Assembly (NCBI RefSeq): GCF_014202825.1
Contig: NZ_JACHHP010000006.1
Location: 62,001 to 126,000 of the forward strand
Reading direction: 5' to 3'
Length of the DNA stretch: 64,000 nucleotides
DNA from: Chiayiivirga flava
Lineage (GTDB): Bacteria > Pseudomonadota > Gammaproteobacteria > Xanthomonadales > Xanthomonadaceae
Under the pieces are notes generated by a model that was not told where the DNA came from, did not search any database, and saw nothing but the letters and a program-made list of their open reading frames with translations. Of this stretch, positions 9,160 through 17,780 are shown piece by piece. The stretch's first letter is position 1, and each line of letters begins with the position of its first letter. The position numbers and the translations under genes are program-made.

Positions 9160-11037
9160 ATGTCCGCCGCCGCCGAAACCTTCGAATTCCAGTCCGATGT
9201 CCAGCAGGTCCTGCGTCTGGTCATCCATTCGCTGTATTCGAACAAGACCATCTTCCTGCGCGAGCTGATCTCCAACGCGTCCGACGCCTGCGACAAGCTG
9301 CGCTTCGAGGCGCTGAAACAGCCCGACCTCACCGGCGACCAGCAGGAGCTGCGGATCGACCTGTCCTGGGACAAGAACGCCCGCACCCTCACCGTGTCCG
9401 ATACCGGCATCGGCATGACGCGCGCCGAGCTGATCGAGAACTTGGGCACCATCGCCCGCTCCGGCACGCGCGCCTATCTCGATGCGCTCGAAGCCGGGCA
9501 GAAGGCCGACGCGCAGCTCATCGGCCAGTTCGGCGTCGGCTTCTACTCCGCCTTCATCGTGGCCGACCGCGTGGCGGTGACCAGCCGCCGCGCCGGCAGC
9601 GACGAGGCCTGGACGTGGACGTCGGCCGGCGACGGCCGCTACACGCTCGAACCGGCCGAGCAGGCCACACGCGGTACCACGATCGTCCTGCATCTCAAGG
9701 ACGGCGAAGACGAATTCCTCGACGGCTGGACCCTGCGTTCGCAGGTGCGCACGTACTCGGACCACATCGGATTCCCGATCCGCATGCCGGTCGAGAAGGA
9801 CGGTGCGCCGACCGACGAGTTCGAAGTGGTCAACCAGGCGTCCGCGTTGTGGACGCGGCCGAAAAACGAGTTGTCCGACGCCGACTACCAGGCCTTCTAC
9901 AAGCACGTGAGCCACGATTTCGGCGATGCGCTGGCGTGGACGCACAACCGCGTCGAGGGCAACCAGAACTTCACCTCGCTGCTGTTCGTGCCGGCGAAGG
10001 CGCCGTTCGATTTCGGCGGCGAGCGCGATGTACGCAAGGGCCTGAAGCTCTACATCAAGCGCGTCTTCATCATGGACGCGGCCGAGCAGATGCTGCCGAA
10101 CTACCTGCGCTTCGTGCGCGGCGTCATCGATTCGGACGACCTGCCGCTCAATGTGAGCCGCGAACTGCTGCAGAACAGCCGCGGCGTCGAGAAACTCAAG
10201 GCCGCGCTGACCCGCCGCGTGCTCGACCTGCTCGAACGCATCGCGCGCGACGAGCCGGAAAAATACCTCGAATTCTGGAAAGCATTCGGCGCCACGCTCA
10301 AGGAAGGCCTGGCCGAGGACCCGGCGAACAAGGATCGACTCGCAAAGCTTCTTCGCGTCGCCTCCACGCACGCGAACGAGCGCGACACGCTGATCTCACT
10401 CGACGATTACATCGCGCGCATGAAGCCCGGCCAGAGCGCGATCTGGTACCTGACCGCGGACGGCTGGAACGCCGCGCGCAACAGCCCGCAGCTCGAAGCG
10501 CTGCGCGGCCGCGGTATCGAAGTGCTGCTGCTGCACGAGCGCATCGACGAGTGGATGATCGGCTATCTGGACAGCTACGCGGACAAGAAACTCAAGCACG
10601 TCGCAAAGGGCGAGTTCAGCGCGGACGAGCTCGGCGACGCGGGATCGGAGACGGCCACGCGCGAGGCCGCATCGAAGGACGCGCAGCCTGTCGTCGACAA
10701 GCTCAAGGCCGCGCTCGGCGACACGGTGAAGGACGTGCGCGTGTCGCGGCGCCTGACGCAGTCGCCGTCGTGCCTGGTGCTGGAGGAATACGACATGGCG
10801 CTGCACATGCAGCGCCTGCTCAAGGCCGCGGGCCACGAGGTGCCGGCAGCGAAGCCCATCCTCGAGATCAACCCCTCGCATCCGCTGCTGGCGAAGTTCG
10901 ACGGCGAAACGGACGACGCGCGTCGCGGCGATCTTGCCTTCCTGCTGTTCGAACAGGCGCAACTGGCCGAAGGCGCGCAGCTCGACGACCCGGCAGGCTT
11001 CGTGCGCCGCATGAACGCGCTGCTGCTCGGCGGCTGA
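9160..11037 (+). CDS. htpG: Molecular chaperone HtpG (Hsp90)
   Basis: Cytosolic ATP-dependent Hsp90 homodimer that remodels client proteins with DnaK. The 625 residues match the family length. The start [14 protein letters not shown] at 9160 agrees with homologues; the extra upstream residues from 9064 would include the promoter. The GHKL ATP site shows [22 protein letters not shown] and [11 protein letters not shown]; the middle domain has [11 protein letters not shown]. It is preceded by a heat-shock promoter and is monocistronic, since a repeat and a convergent operon follow. Confidence 0.97.
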   Translation: MSAAAETFEFQSDVQQVLRLVIHSLYSNKTIFLRELISNASDACDKLRFEALKQPDLTGDQQELRIDLSWDKNARTLTVSDTGIGMTRAELIENLGTIARSGTRAYLDALEAGQKADAQLIGQFGVGFYSAFIVADRVAVTSRRAGSDEAWTWTSAGDGRYTLEPAEQATRGTTIVLHLKDGEDEFLDGWTLRSQVRTYSDHIGFPIRMPVEKDGAPTDEFEVVNQASALWTRPKNELSDADYQAFYKHVSHDFGDALAWTHNRVEGNQNFTSLLFVPAKAPFDFGGERDVRKGLKLYIKRVFIMDAAEQMLPNYLRFVRGVIDSDDLPLNVSRELLQNSRGVEKLKAALTRRVLDLLERIARDEPEKYLEFWKAFGATLKEGLAEDPANKDRLAKLLRVASTHANERDTLISLDDYIARMKPGQSAIWYLTADGWNAARNSPQLEALRGRGIEVLLLHERIDEWMIGYLDSYADKKLKHVAKGEFSADELGDAGSETATREAASKDAQPVVDKLKAALGDTVKDVRVSRRLTQSPSCLVLEEYDMALHMQRLLKAAGHEVPAAKPILEINPSHPLLAKFDGETDDARRGDLAFLLFEQAQLAEGAQLDDPAGFVRRMNALLLGG

Positions 11038-11144
11038 CCCTCGCGGGTCGCAGGTCGCAGGTCGCGCGCTTGTCGATCCCTGCGATCACCTCAAGGCAGG
11101 CCGGCGTCGAACGGTCTTTCGACTGCGGATACCCGCATCAAAGC

Positions 11145-11212
11145 CTCCCTTCTCCCGCGCAGCGGGGGAAGGGTGACGCCGGTTGCCACCGGCGGAACGC
11201 AGGCGGAAGGGG
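11145..11212. repeat. REP-like element, family A
   Basis: A hairpin CTTCTCCCGCGCAGCGGGGG, then AAGGGTGACGCCGG and a GCAGGCGGAAGGGGG tail. This is the same order as the right end of the element at 55780-56100 and the units of the array at 22052-22437. It occupies most of the 210-bp gap between htpG and recQ, which are convergent. It may work as a transcript-end hairpin. Confidence 0.6.
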
Positions 11213-11247
11213 GCAGCGGCGCCACGACTTACCGCGCTCGCAACGCC

Positions 11248-13062
11248 TCATTCCGCCGCGTTCAACGTCTCCAGCACCGCCGCGCCGTAGCGCGCCAGCT
11301 TGGCCGTACCGACGCCGGCAATGCCGGCCAATGCGTCGAGCGTGGCCGGTTCGGCCTGCGCGATCGCGCGCAGCGTCGCGTCGTGGAAGATGACGTAGGC
11401 CGGCACGTTCTGCTCGCGCGCAAGCCGTGCGCGCAGGTCGCGCAGTGCATCGAAGCGCCGCTGCGCGGCGGCATCGAGCGTGTCGACCGCGGCTGCGGCA
11501 CCGCGTCGCGCCCGCGTGCGTTCGCGCTCGCGCTTGCGGTCCGGCTCGTGCCGCAGCTGCACGCGCTGCTCGCCGCGCAGCACCGCGCGGCTTGCGGGCG
11601 TGAGGCGCAGGCCGCCGTAGGCCTCGTTGTCGACCTCCAGCAGGCCCATCGCGGTGATCTGCCGGAACACGCCGCGCCAGGCGTTCTGGTCCAGGTCCGC
11701 GCCGATGCCGAAGGTCGGCAGCACGTGGTGGTTGAACTGGCGGATGCGCGCATCGTCCTTGCCGCGCAGCACGTCGATCAGATACATCACGCCGAAGCGC
11801 TGGCCGGTGCGGTACACGCACGAGAGCGCCTTCTGCGCCGCTTCGGTGCCGTCGAAGGTCTGCGGCGGATCCAGGCAGTTGTCGCAGTTGCCGCAGGGCT
11901 GCGGATAGGTTTCGCCGAAGCTCGCCAGCAGCGTCTGGCGCCGGCAGCGCACCGATTCGCAGTAGCCGAGCAGGGCGTCGAGCTTGCGCCCCTCCAGACG
12001 CTTGCGCTCCTCGCCGGCCTCGCCGTTCTGGATCATCTGCTTGAGCATCACCACGTCGGCCATGCCGTAGCACAGCCAGGCCTCGGCGGGGTCTCCGTCG
12101 CGACCGGCGCGACCGGTTTCCTGGTAGTAGCCTTCGAGCGACTTCGGCAGATCCATGTGCGCGACGAAGCGTACGTCCGGCTTGTCGATGCCCATGCCGA
12201 ACGCGATGGTGGCGGTCATGATCACGCCCTCGTCGCGCAGGAAGCGGCGCTGGTTCGCGGTGCGCGTCGCGCTGTCGAGACCGGCGTGGTACGGCAGCGC
12301 GGTGAAGCCGTGTTCGGCGAGCAGCGCGGCGGTTTCCTCCACCTTGCGCCGCGACAGGCAGTAGACGATGCCCGCATCGCCCTTGCGCGGTTCGAGGAAA
12401 TCGAGCAGCTGCTTGGGTCCGCCGTGCTTGGCCACGATGCGGTAGCGGATGTTGGGCCGATCGAACGAGCTGACGAACTGGCGCGCATCGGAGAGGCCCA
12501 GGCGCTCGACGATCTCGCGCCGCGTCGGCGCATCGGCGGTGGCGGTGAGCGCGATGCGCGGCACCTGCGGCCAGCGTGCGTGCAGCACGTCGAGCTGGCG
12601 GTACTCGGGGCGGAAGTCGTGCCCCCACTGCGACACGCAGTGCGCCTCGTCGATCGCGAACAATGCGATGCGGCTGCGGTCGAGCAGGTCGAGAAAGCGC
12701 GCCGTGAGCAGGCGTTCGGGCGCGACGTAGAGAAGGTCGATGTCGCCCGCGAGCAGATCGCGTTCGACCTGCGCCGATTCGGCAAAGTCCAGCGTCGAGT
12801 TCAGGCACGCGGCGCGCACGCCCGCCTGCCGCAGCGCATCGACCTGGTCCTGCATCAGCGCGATCAGCGGCGACACCACGATGCCCGTGCCCGGCCGCAG
12901 CAGCGACGGGATCTGGTAGCACAGCGATTTGCCGCCGCCGGTGGGCATCAGCACGAGGCAGTCGCCACCGCTCACGAGATGCTCGACGATGGCCTGCTGC
13001 GGACCGCGGAACTGGTCGTAGCCGAAGACGCGCTTCAGCAGATCGTGGGCGGAGTCGGACAT
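11248..13062 (-). CDS. recQ: ATP-dependent DNA helicase RecQ
   Basis: 3'-5' superfamily 2 helicase of the RecF recombination pathway. The 604 residues start at [15 protein letters not shown]. Walker A is [12 protein letters not shown], the DEAH box [18 protein letters not shown], and motif [14 protein letters not shown]. The RQC zinc site cysteines are in [10 protein letters not shown] and [10 protein letters not shown], and an HRDC domain fills the last 80 residues ([15 protein letters not shown]). It is the last gene of a four-gene minus-strand operon, beginning 4 bp after the nth stop, which puts a recombination helicase next to a base-excision repair enzyme. Confidence 0.96.
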   Translation of the reverse strand: MSDSAHDLLKRVFGYDQFRGPQQAIVEHLVSGGDCLVLMPTGGGKSLCYQIPSLLRPGTGIVVSPLIALMQDQVDALRQAGVRAACLNSTLDFAESAQVERDLLAGDIDLLYVAPERLLTARFLDLLDRSRIALFAIDEAHCVSQWGHDFRPEYRQLDVLHARWPQVPRIALTATADAPTRREIVERLGLSDARQFVSSFDRPNIRYRIVAKHGGPKQLLDFLEPRKGDAGIVYCLSRRKVEETAALLAEHGFTALPYHAGLDSATRTANQRRFLRDEGVIMTATIAFGMGIDKPDVRFVAHMDLPKSLEGYYQETGRAGRDGDPAEAWLCYGMADVVMLKQMIQNGEAGEERKRLEGRKLDALLGYCESVRCRRQTLLASFGETYPQPCGNCDNCLDPPQTFDGTEAAQKALSCVYRTGQRFGVMYLIDVLRGKDDARIRQFNHHVLPTFGIGADLDQNAWRGVFRQITAMGLLEVDNEAYGGLRLTPASRAVLRGEQRVQLRHEPDRKRERERTRARRGAAAAVDTLDAAAQRRFDALRDLRARLAREQNVPAYVIFHDATLRAIAQAEPATLDALAGIAGVGTAKLARYGAAVLETLNAAE

Positions 13063-13066
13063 GCGG

Positions 13067-13741
13067 TTACGACAGGGCAGACGTGGTGGAGGGCACCGGC
13101 GTCTTGTGCGGGTACGTGCACAGGTCGCGCACCACGCAGCGCGGGCAATCGGGCTTGCGGGCCTTGCAGGTGTAGCGGCCATGCAGGATGAGCCAGTGGT
13201 GCGCGTCCTTCAGGAAGTGCGCCGGCACGTTGCGCAACAACCGGTCCTCGACCGCACGCACGTCCTTGCCCGGCGCAAGACCCGTCCGGTTTGCGACGCG
13301 GAAGATGTGCGTGTCGACCGCGATCGTGGGCTCGCCGAACGCGGTGTTGAGCACCACGTTGGCCGTCTTGCGGCCGACGCCGGGCAGCGCCTCGAGCGCG
13401 GCCCGGTCGCGCGGCACCTCGCCGCCGTGCTGCTCGATGAGGATCCGGCAGGTGGCGATCACGTTGCGCGCCTTGGCGTTGAACAGGCCGATGGTCGCGA
13501 TGTGGCGCTTGAGGCCGTCCTCGCCCAGGGCGAGCATCGCCTGCGGCGTGTTGGCGATCGGGTACAGCCGGCGCGTGGCCTTGTTGACGCCCACGTCCGT
13601 GGCCTGCGCCGACAGGATCACGGCGATCAGCAGTTCGAACGGCGTGGTCCAGGCAAGCTCCGTCGTCGGATGCGGATCGAGATCGTGCAGGCGGCGGAAG
13701 AATTCGACGCGTTCCGCCGGCTTCATCAGACGCTGCGGCAT
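13067..13741 (-). CDS. nth: Endonuclease III
   Basis: DNA glycosylase/AP lyase that removes oxidised pyrimidines. The 224-residue protein shows [20 protein letters not shown] near the N-terminus, the helix-hairpin-helix [12 protein letters not shown] with the catalytic Lys, and [11 protein letters not shown] with the catalytic Asp. The four [4Fe-4S] cysteines sit in [11 protein letters not shown] and VRDLC at the C-terminus. An in-frame Met six codons in ([10 protein letters not shown]) matches the E. coli start better, so the true start may be 13726. The ATG used here overlaps the stop of the upstream CxxC gene. Confidence 0.95.
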   Translation of the reverse strand: MPQRLMKPAERVEFFRRLHDLDPHPTTELAWTTPFELLIAVILSAQATDVGVNKATRRLYPIANTPQAMLALGEDGLKRHIATIGLFNAKARNVIATCRILIEQHGGEVPRDRAALEALPGVGRKTANVVLNTAFGEPTIAVDTHIFRVANRTGLAPGKDVRAVEDRLLRNVPAHFLKDAHHWLILHGRYTCKARKPDCPRCVVRDLCTYPHKTPVPSTTSALS

Positions 13742-14175
13742 CAGGCACCGTTCCGCGGCGGTGCGCCGCGTGCTGCGCGGGCGCGCGCGAGTGCAGCGTC
13801 CACGGCGACCCGGGATGCGTTCGCGGCGGCATTCGCGGCACGTGCGCGCGCCTGCTCCTCGGCGTCGCGCGCGAGGCGCACGTTGCGTGCGCGGAAACGT
13901 TCGCGCGCCGCGTGCGCACGGGCGCGCGTCGCGTCATGGATCGCAAGCGCGTGCCGCGTTGCGGCGAGCCACTCGACAGCGGGCATGGACCGGAACAGGT
14001 CGGGGTCGCTGCCGCCGCAGCCGCCGCATTGCCACGGACGCAGTGCGCGTGCGCGCTGCGCGTCCGCCAGCGCCAGCGCCAGGTCCAGCGCATCGCGGTC
14101 GACATCCACGAAGCACGGCACCGCCGCCGTGCCGCAGGCGGTGCATTGCGGTGCGAGCCTGTGGGGCATCGTCAT
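13741..14175 (-). CDS. Small CxxC protein with Ala/Arg-rich coiled tail, function unknown
   Basis: A 144-residue protein. Its first 60 residues carry two CxxC pairs (Cys11/14 and Cys50/53) and a free Cys21, which suggests a zinc ribbon. The second half is a long Ala/Arg/Glu helix (ARERFRARNVRLARDAEEQA and on) ending AALARARAARGAPP. Start and stop codons overlap those of both neighbours, so it is translationally coupled between an enoyl-CoA hydratase and nth. Many gammaproteobacteria place an Rnf/Rsx subunit directly before nth, and the Ala-rich tail recalls the tails of some Rnf subunits, but the ferredoxin cysteine motifs are absent. Function unknown; not an assigned RnfB. Confidence 0.7.
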   Translation of the reverse strand: MTMPHRLAPQCTACGTAAVPCFVDVDRDALDLALALADAQRARALRPWQCGGCGGSDPDLFRSMPAVEWLAATRHALAIHDATRARAHAARERFRARNVRLARDAEEQARARAANAAANASRVAVDAALARARAARGAPPRNGA

Positions 14176-14957
14176 CAGCTTCCGCTGAAGACAGGCTTGC
14201 GGCGTTCGAGAAAGGCACGCGTGCCTTCGCGCATGTCCTGCGTGGACGAAACCACGCCGAACGCCATGCTTTCGAAATCCAGACCGGCATCGAGCGGTGT
14301 TTCGCCGCCGACGATGACCGTATCGAGGATCGCGCGCAGCGCATGCGGTGCGGACGCGGCGAGCTGTTCGGCTAGACGCATCGTCTCCGCCTCCAGCGCG
14401 TCGGCCGCCACCACGCGCGTGACCACGCCCAGCGTCTGCGCGCGCGCGGCATCGATCTGCGCGCCGGTCAGGCACAGTTCCAAGGTGGCGCTGCGGCCGG
14501 CCAGGCGCAGCAACCGCTGCGTGCCGCCGAAGCCGGGCAGCAGGCCGAGCGAGATTTCCGGCAGGCCGAAGCGTGCGGTGTCGCCGGCCACGCGCAGGTG
14601 GCAGCACATCGCAAGTTCCAGCCCGCCGCCGAGCGCGAAACCGCCGATCTGCGCGATCACGGGTTTTCCGAGATGTTCGATACGCCACATCATCTGTTGC
14701 CCGAGGCGCGAGAAATCGCGCGCCTGGACCGGGCTGAGTTCGGCCAGTTCGGCAATGTCGGCGCCCGCAACGAAGGCCTTGCTGCCGGCACCGGTCAGCA
14801 CGATCGCGCGCACCGCGTCGTCGGCCGCGGCCTGGGCGAAGGCGACGTCCAGCTCCACCAGCGTTTCGCGGTTCAGCGCGTTGAGCTTGTCGGGGCGGTT
14901 GACGGTGATGCGGCGCACGGCGCCGCGGTCGTCGGTGAGCAGGTTGCGGAACGACAT
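14175..14957 (-). CDS. Enoyl-CoA hydratase/isomerase family protein
   Basis: Crotonase-fold enzyme, probably hydrating trans-2-enoyl-CoA in fatty acid or amino acid catabolism. At 260 residues it is typical. The N-terminus has the usual ITVNRPDKLNALN. The oxyanion hole lies in AFVAGADIAEL and IGGFALGGGLELAM. Both catalytic glutamates are present (GGLELAM and LPEISLGLLPGFGG), as in true hydratases. The C-terminal FLERRKPVFSG closes the fold. It heads the operon that continues to nth and recQ; the metabolic link to DNA repair is not evident. Confidence 0.9.
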   Translation of the reverse strand: MSFRNLLTDDRGAVRRITVNRPDKLNALNRETLVELDVAFAQAAADDAVRAIVLTGAGSKAFVAGADIAELAELSPVQARDFSRLGQQMMWRIEHLGKPVIAQIGGFALGGGLELAMCCHLRVAGDTARFGLPEISLGLLPGFGGTQRLLRLAGRSATLELCLTGAQIDAARAQTLGVVTRVVAADALEAETMRLAEQLAASAPHALRAILDTVIVGGETPLDAGLDFESMAFGVVSSTQDMREGTRAFLERRKPVFSGS

Positions 14958-15141
14958 TCGAGAGCCTCGGGATCCGGACAGACGCAGGCCGCCCAGTGTA
15001 TCGCGCGGGGAACCTCGCGCCCCCGCGGCGGTCGCAGCCCGACACCCGCAGGCGGCTCATTGGCGATTCAGTCGGCGCCCGGGTATCCTTGTCCGCTGTT
15101 TCGCGGCCGCCCTGCGCGCCGTTCACCCCAGGAGATGAAGC

Positions 15142-15825
15142 ATGAAGTTGCGCTTGACGGTCGCGCTGGTCGCGGCCCTGACGATGGGCGCCGCCGTGGC
15201 GCAGGACACCACCTCCGAGAAGGGCAAGCTCAGCTACGCGATGGGCTTCGAGATCGGCCGCGATTTCAACGAGCGCAAGATCGACGTGGACATCAACACC
15301 GTGATCCGCGCGCTGCAGGACGGCTACGCCAAGAAAAACCCCACGGTGCCCGAAGACCAGATGCGTGCGTCGCTCGAAGCGATGCAGAAGAAGATGCTCG
15401 ACCAGGCCAAGGCCGAGTTCGACCGCGTCTCGGCCGAGAACAAGCGCAAGAGCGACGCGTTCCTCGCCGCCAACCGCGGCAAGACCGGGGTGCAGACGCT
15501 GTCCTCGGGCATCCAGTACCGCGTGATCGAGACCGGCACCGGCGCCAAGCCGACGGCCAACTCCGAGGTCAAGCTGCAGTTCCGCGGCTCGCTGTCCACC
15601 GGCCAGGAATTCGCCAGCACCTACCAGGGCAACCAGCCGGTCTCGATGAAGGTGTCCGAGGCGCCGCTGCCGGGACTCAAGCTTGTGCTGCCGATGATGA
15701 CTGCCGGTTCGCGCTGGGAACTGTTCCTGCCGCCCGACCAGGCCTACGGCAACTCGCCGCGCTCGCCGATCGGTCCGCAGCAGGCGGTGGTGTTCGACGT
15801 CACGCTGGTCGAAATCGCCAAGTGA
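15142..15825 (+). CDS. FKBP-type peptidyl-prolyl isomerase, FkpA/Mip-like, exported
   Basis: Periplasmic folding chaperone/PPIase. The 227 residues have a signal peptide (1-20, MGAAVAQD), a helical dimerisation domain (about 25-115) beginning GKLSYAMGFEIGRDF, and an FKBP domain (about 125-225). The ATG follows AGGAG by 6 nt. The FKBP active site is altered: the usual F-D of FDSS reads FAST, and the Trp of IPGW reads Leu (LPGLKLVLPMM), while AYG and IGPQQAVVFDV are kept. Isomerase activity may be low and chaperone activity primary. A strong terminator follows, so the gene is its own unit. Confidence 0.88.
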   Translation: MKLRLTVALVAALTMGAAVAQDTTSEKGKLSYAMGFEIGRDFNERKIDVDINTVIRALQDGYAKKNPTVPEDQMRASLEAMQKKMLDQAKAEFDRVSAENKRKSDAFLAANRGKTGVQTLSSGIQYRVIETGTGAKPTANSEVKLQFRGSLSTGQEFASTYQGNQPVSMKVSEAPLPGLKLVLPMMTAGSRWELFLPPDQAYGNSPRSPIGPQQAVVFDVTLVEIAK

Positions 15826-15878
15826 TGCACGCGGCTGCCGGTGGACGTCGCCTGACGCCATCGCGCCGCCGCTCTCCG

Positions 15879-15915
15879 ACGGCCGGCGACGCTGTGCGCG
15901 CCGGCCGTTCGTTTT
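15879..15915 (+). terminator. Rho-independent terminator after the FKBP gene
   Basis: A perfect 10-bp stem ACGGCCGGCG / CGCCGGCCGT with a ten-base loop, followed by TCGTTTT. It begins 54 bp after the stop codon. Confidence 0.8.
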
Positions 15916-15964
15916 CTGTGTAGGTTTCACGACGCATCGGCGTTGCACACGGATCGGCGACAGG

Positions 15965-16162
15965 ATGGTGTCCTCCCCGTACAAGGTCGTGCTCAGTCCG
16001 TGCATCGGCGTCTGCGAACTCGATGCGCAGGGTCTGTGCGCCGGTTGCCTGCGCACCGGCCACGAGATCGCGGGCTGGTCCACGATGGACGATGCCGAAC
16101 GCCTGCGCCTGATGACGCAGGTGCTGCCGGCGCGCGAGGCCGCGCGGACGCGCACGCAGTGA
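15965..16162 (+). CDS. DUF1289 family protein
   Basis: A 65-residue protein of the DUF1289 family (often annotated as a predicted Fe-S or zinc protein). The family core is SPCIGVCELDAQGLCAGCLR, with four cysteines at about residues 13, 17, 25 and 28, then the conserved EIAGWSTMDDAERL. The start is at 15965, with GGCGACAGG as a weak ribosome site. Its stop codon overlaps a possible GTG start of the NUDIX gene, which suggests coupling. Function unknown in the family. Confidence 0.85.
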   Translation: MVSSPYKVVLSPCIGVCELDAQGLCAGCLRTGHEIAGWSTMDDAERLRLMTQVLPAREAARTRTQ

Positions 16163-16179
16163 CCCTGGCCTGCGCGCCG

Positions 16180-16785
16180 ATGGATGCCGCACGTCTGCAT
16201 CGTGCCCTGTTGCCGCTCGACGCCGTGCCCGGCGGCCCGGCCTGGAACCTCGACGAACTCGACGGCCTGCTCGATCCGGACCGCCCGCTGGCGCAGGCCG
16301 CCGTGCTCGTGGGGCTGGTGGCGCGCCCCGAAGGCACGTCGGTGTTGCTCACGCGCCGCACCGAAACGCTCAACCGGCACGCCGGCCAGGTGAGTTTTCC
16401 CGGCGGGCGCGTCGATGCGGGCGACGCCTCGCCGGTGCACGCGGCCCTGCGCGAGACGTGGGAGGAGGTGGCCATCGGTCCGCATCTGATCGAACCGCTC
16501 GGCTATCTGGACCCGTACCACACCGTCACCGGATTCCGCGTGCTGCCGGTGGTGGCGCGCCTGTCGCCCGATTACCGCGCCGTGCCCAATCCGGACGAGG
16601 TGGCCGACGCGTTCGAGGTGCCGCTGGCGCCGCTGCTCGAACGCCGCTGCGTGGAACGCGTCGCGGCCATCTTCCGCGGACGCGAGCGCCACTACTGGGA
16701 ATACCGTCAGGGCCCGCACCGCATCTGGGGCGCGACCGCTGCAATGCTGGTGAATCTGGGTCGTCGGCTCGGCGCGGAAATCTGA
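16180..16785 (+). CDS. NUDIX hydrolase, CoA pyrophosphatase type
   Basis: Predicted coenzyme A diphosphatase of the NudL group. About 201 residues. The Nudix box reads GGRVDAGDASPVHAALRETW followed by EEV; the REXXEE core is intact. The upstream sequence VSFPGGRVD and the NudL-type LLTRRTETLNRHAGQ are diagnostic. The ATG at 16180 gives the usual N-terminus (MDAARLHRALLPL); an alternative GTG at 16159 overlaps the DUF1289 stop. It sits between DUF1289 and sseA on the same strand, with 72 bp before sseA. Confidence 0.88.
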   Translation: MDAARLHRALLPLDAVPGGPAWNLDELDGLLDPDRPLAQAAVLVGLVARPEGTSVLLTRRTETLNRHAGQVSFPGGRVDAGDASPVHAALRETWEEVAIGPHLIEPLGYLDPYHTVTGFRVLPVVARLSPDYRAVPNPDEVADAFEVPLAPLLERRCVERVAAIFRGRERHYWEYRQGPHRIWGATAAMLVNLGRRLGAEI

Positions 16786-16857
16786 CACAATGCGAAACGT
16801 TCGCGCGCGGATGCATCGAGGCCCGCGCCGCTTCCCGTCCCACACGCGAGACCATTG

Positions 16858-17703
16858 ATGCGCTGGCGTACGCTCGTTTCGGCCGCCGACCTGGCCGACC
16901 AGATCGATGCCCCGGATGTGGCCGTCGTCGACTGCCGGTTCGATCTGCGTGATCCCGCCGCCGGCGAACGCGCCTACGCCGCCGGGCACCTGCCGCGCGC
17001 CGTGTACGCGAGCCTGGATCGCGATCTGGCCGACCTCAGCAAGCAGGGCCGCGGCCGCCACCCGCTGCCGGAGGCCGATGCGTTCTGCGCCGTGCTCGGT
17101 CGCTGGGGCATTTCGCCCGAGCACCGCGTGGTGGCCTACGACGCACGCGACGGCGCCTACGCGGCGCGGCTGTGGTGGATGCTGCGCCTGATGGGGCACG
17201 ACAGCGTCGCGGTGCTCGACGGTGGCTTCGACGCCTGGCTGCGGCACGGTGGCGCTGTGGAACGCCAGATCCCGCGGCCGCGGCCGGCGCAGTACAAGGC
17301 CCGGTTCAATGCCCGCGCGGTGGCCACCACGGCCGTGGTGGCGGCGCGGCTTGCGAGCGGCAACGGCGTGCTGATCGACGCCCGTGCCGCCGAACGCTTC
17401 CGCGGCGATGCCGAGCCGATCGACCGCGTCGCCGGCCATATTCCGGGTGCGCTCAATCGCCCGTACACCGCGAATCTGCACGACGACGGCACGTTCCGTC
17501 CCGCCGACGAACTGGCCGGCGAATTCCGTGCCCTGCTCGACGCGTCGCCCGTCGGCGAGGCCGTGCTGATGTGCGGTTCCGGCGTCACCGCCTGCCACAA
17601 CCTGCTCGCGATGGACCATGCGGGCCTGCGCGGCGCCCGCGTGTATCCCGGTTCGTGGAGCGAATGGATCAGCGATCCGGCGCGCCCGGTGGCGCGCGGC
17701 TGA
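16858..17703 (+). CDS. sseA: 3-mercaptopyruvate sulfurtransferase
   Basis: Tandem-rhodanese enzyme that moves sulfur from 3-mercaptopyruvate to thiol acceptors or cyanide. The 281 residues hold two rhodanese domains (about 5-125 and 150-275). The catalytic loop is CGSGVTAC with Cys239, the CGSG[VT]T type of mercaptopyruvate enzymes rather than the CRKG type of thiosulfate sulfurtransferases. Other marks are VVDCRFDLRDP, YDARDGAYAARLWWMLR and GALNRPYTAN. The ATG at 16858 is preceded in frame by a TTG, a less likely start. Confidence 0.92.
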   Translation: MRWRTLVSAADLADQIDAPDVAVVDCRFDLRDPAAGERAYAAGHLPRAVYASLDRDLADLSKQGRGRHPLPEADAFCAVLGRWGISPEHRVVAYDARDGAYAARLWWMLRLMGHDSVAVLDGGFDAWLRHGGAVERQIPRPRPAQYKARFNARAVATTAVVAARLASGNGVLIDARAAERFRGDAEPIDRVAGHIPGALNRPYTANLHDDGTFRPADELAGEFRALLDASPVGEAVLMCGSGVTACHNLLAMDHAGLRGARVYPGSWSEWISDPARPVARG

Positions 17704-17710
17704 CGCGGGC

Positions 17711-17731
17711 GCCGTCGAGCGCGTCGACGGC
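17711..17731. terminator. Hairpin after sseA (no T-run)
   Basis: Perfect 8-bp stem GCCGTCGA / TCGACGGC with a 5-base GCGCG loop, 7 bp past the sseA stop. It lacks a T-tract, so a role in ending transcription is only possible. Confidence 0.35.
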
Positions 17732-17780
17732 CTGTCATCTTGCGGCGGCACACTTGCGGGCTTTACCGCGGGGGCTGCCG

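Noticed and set aside
13741-14175. RnfB assignment for the CxxC protein
   Set aside because: The [4Fe-4S] cysteine motifs of RnfB are absent; only position and tail composition agree.
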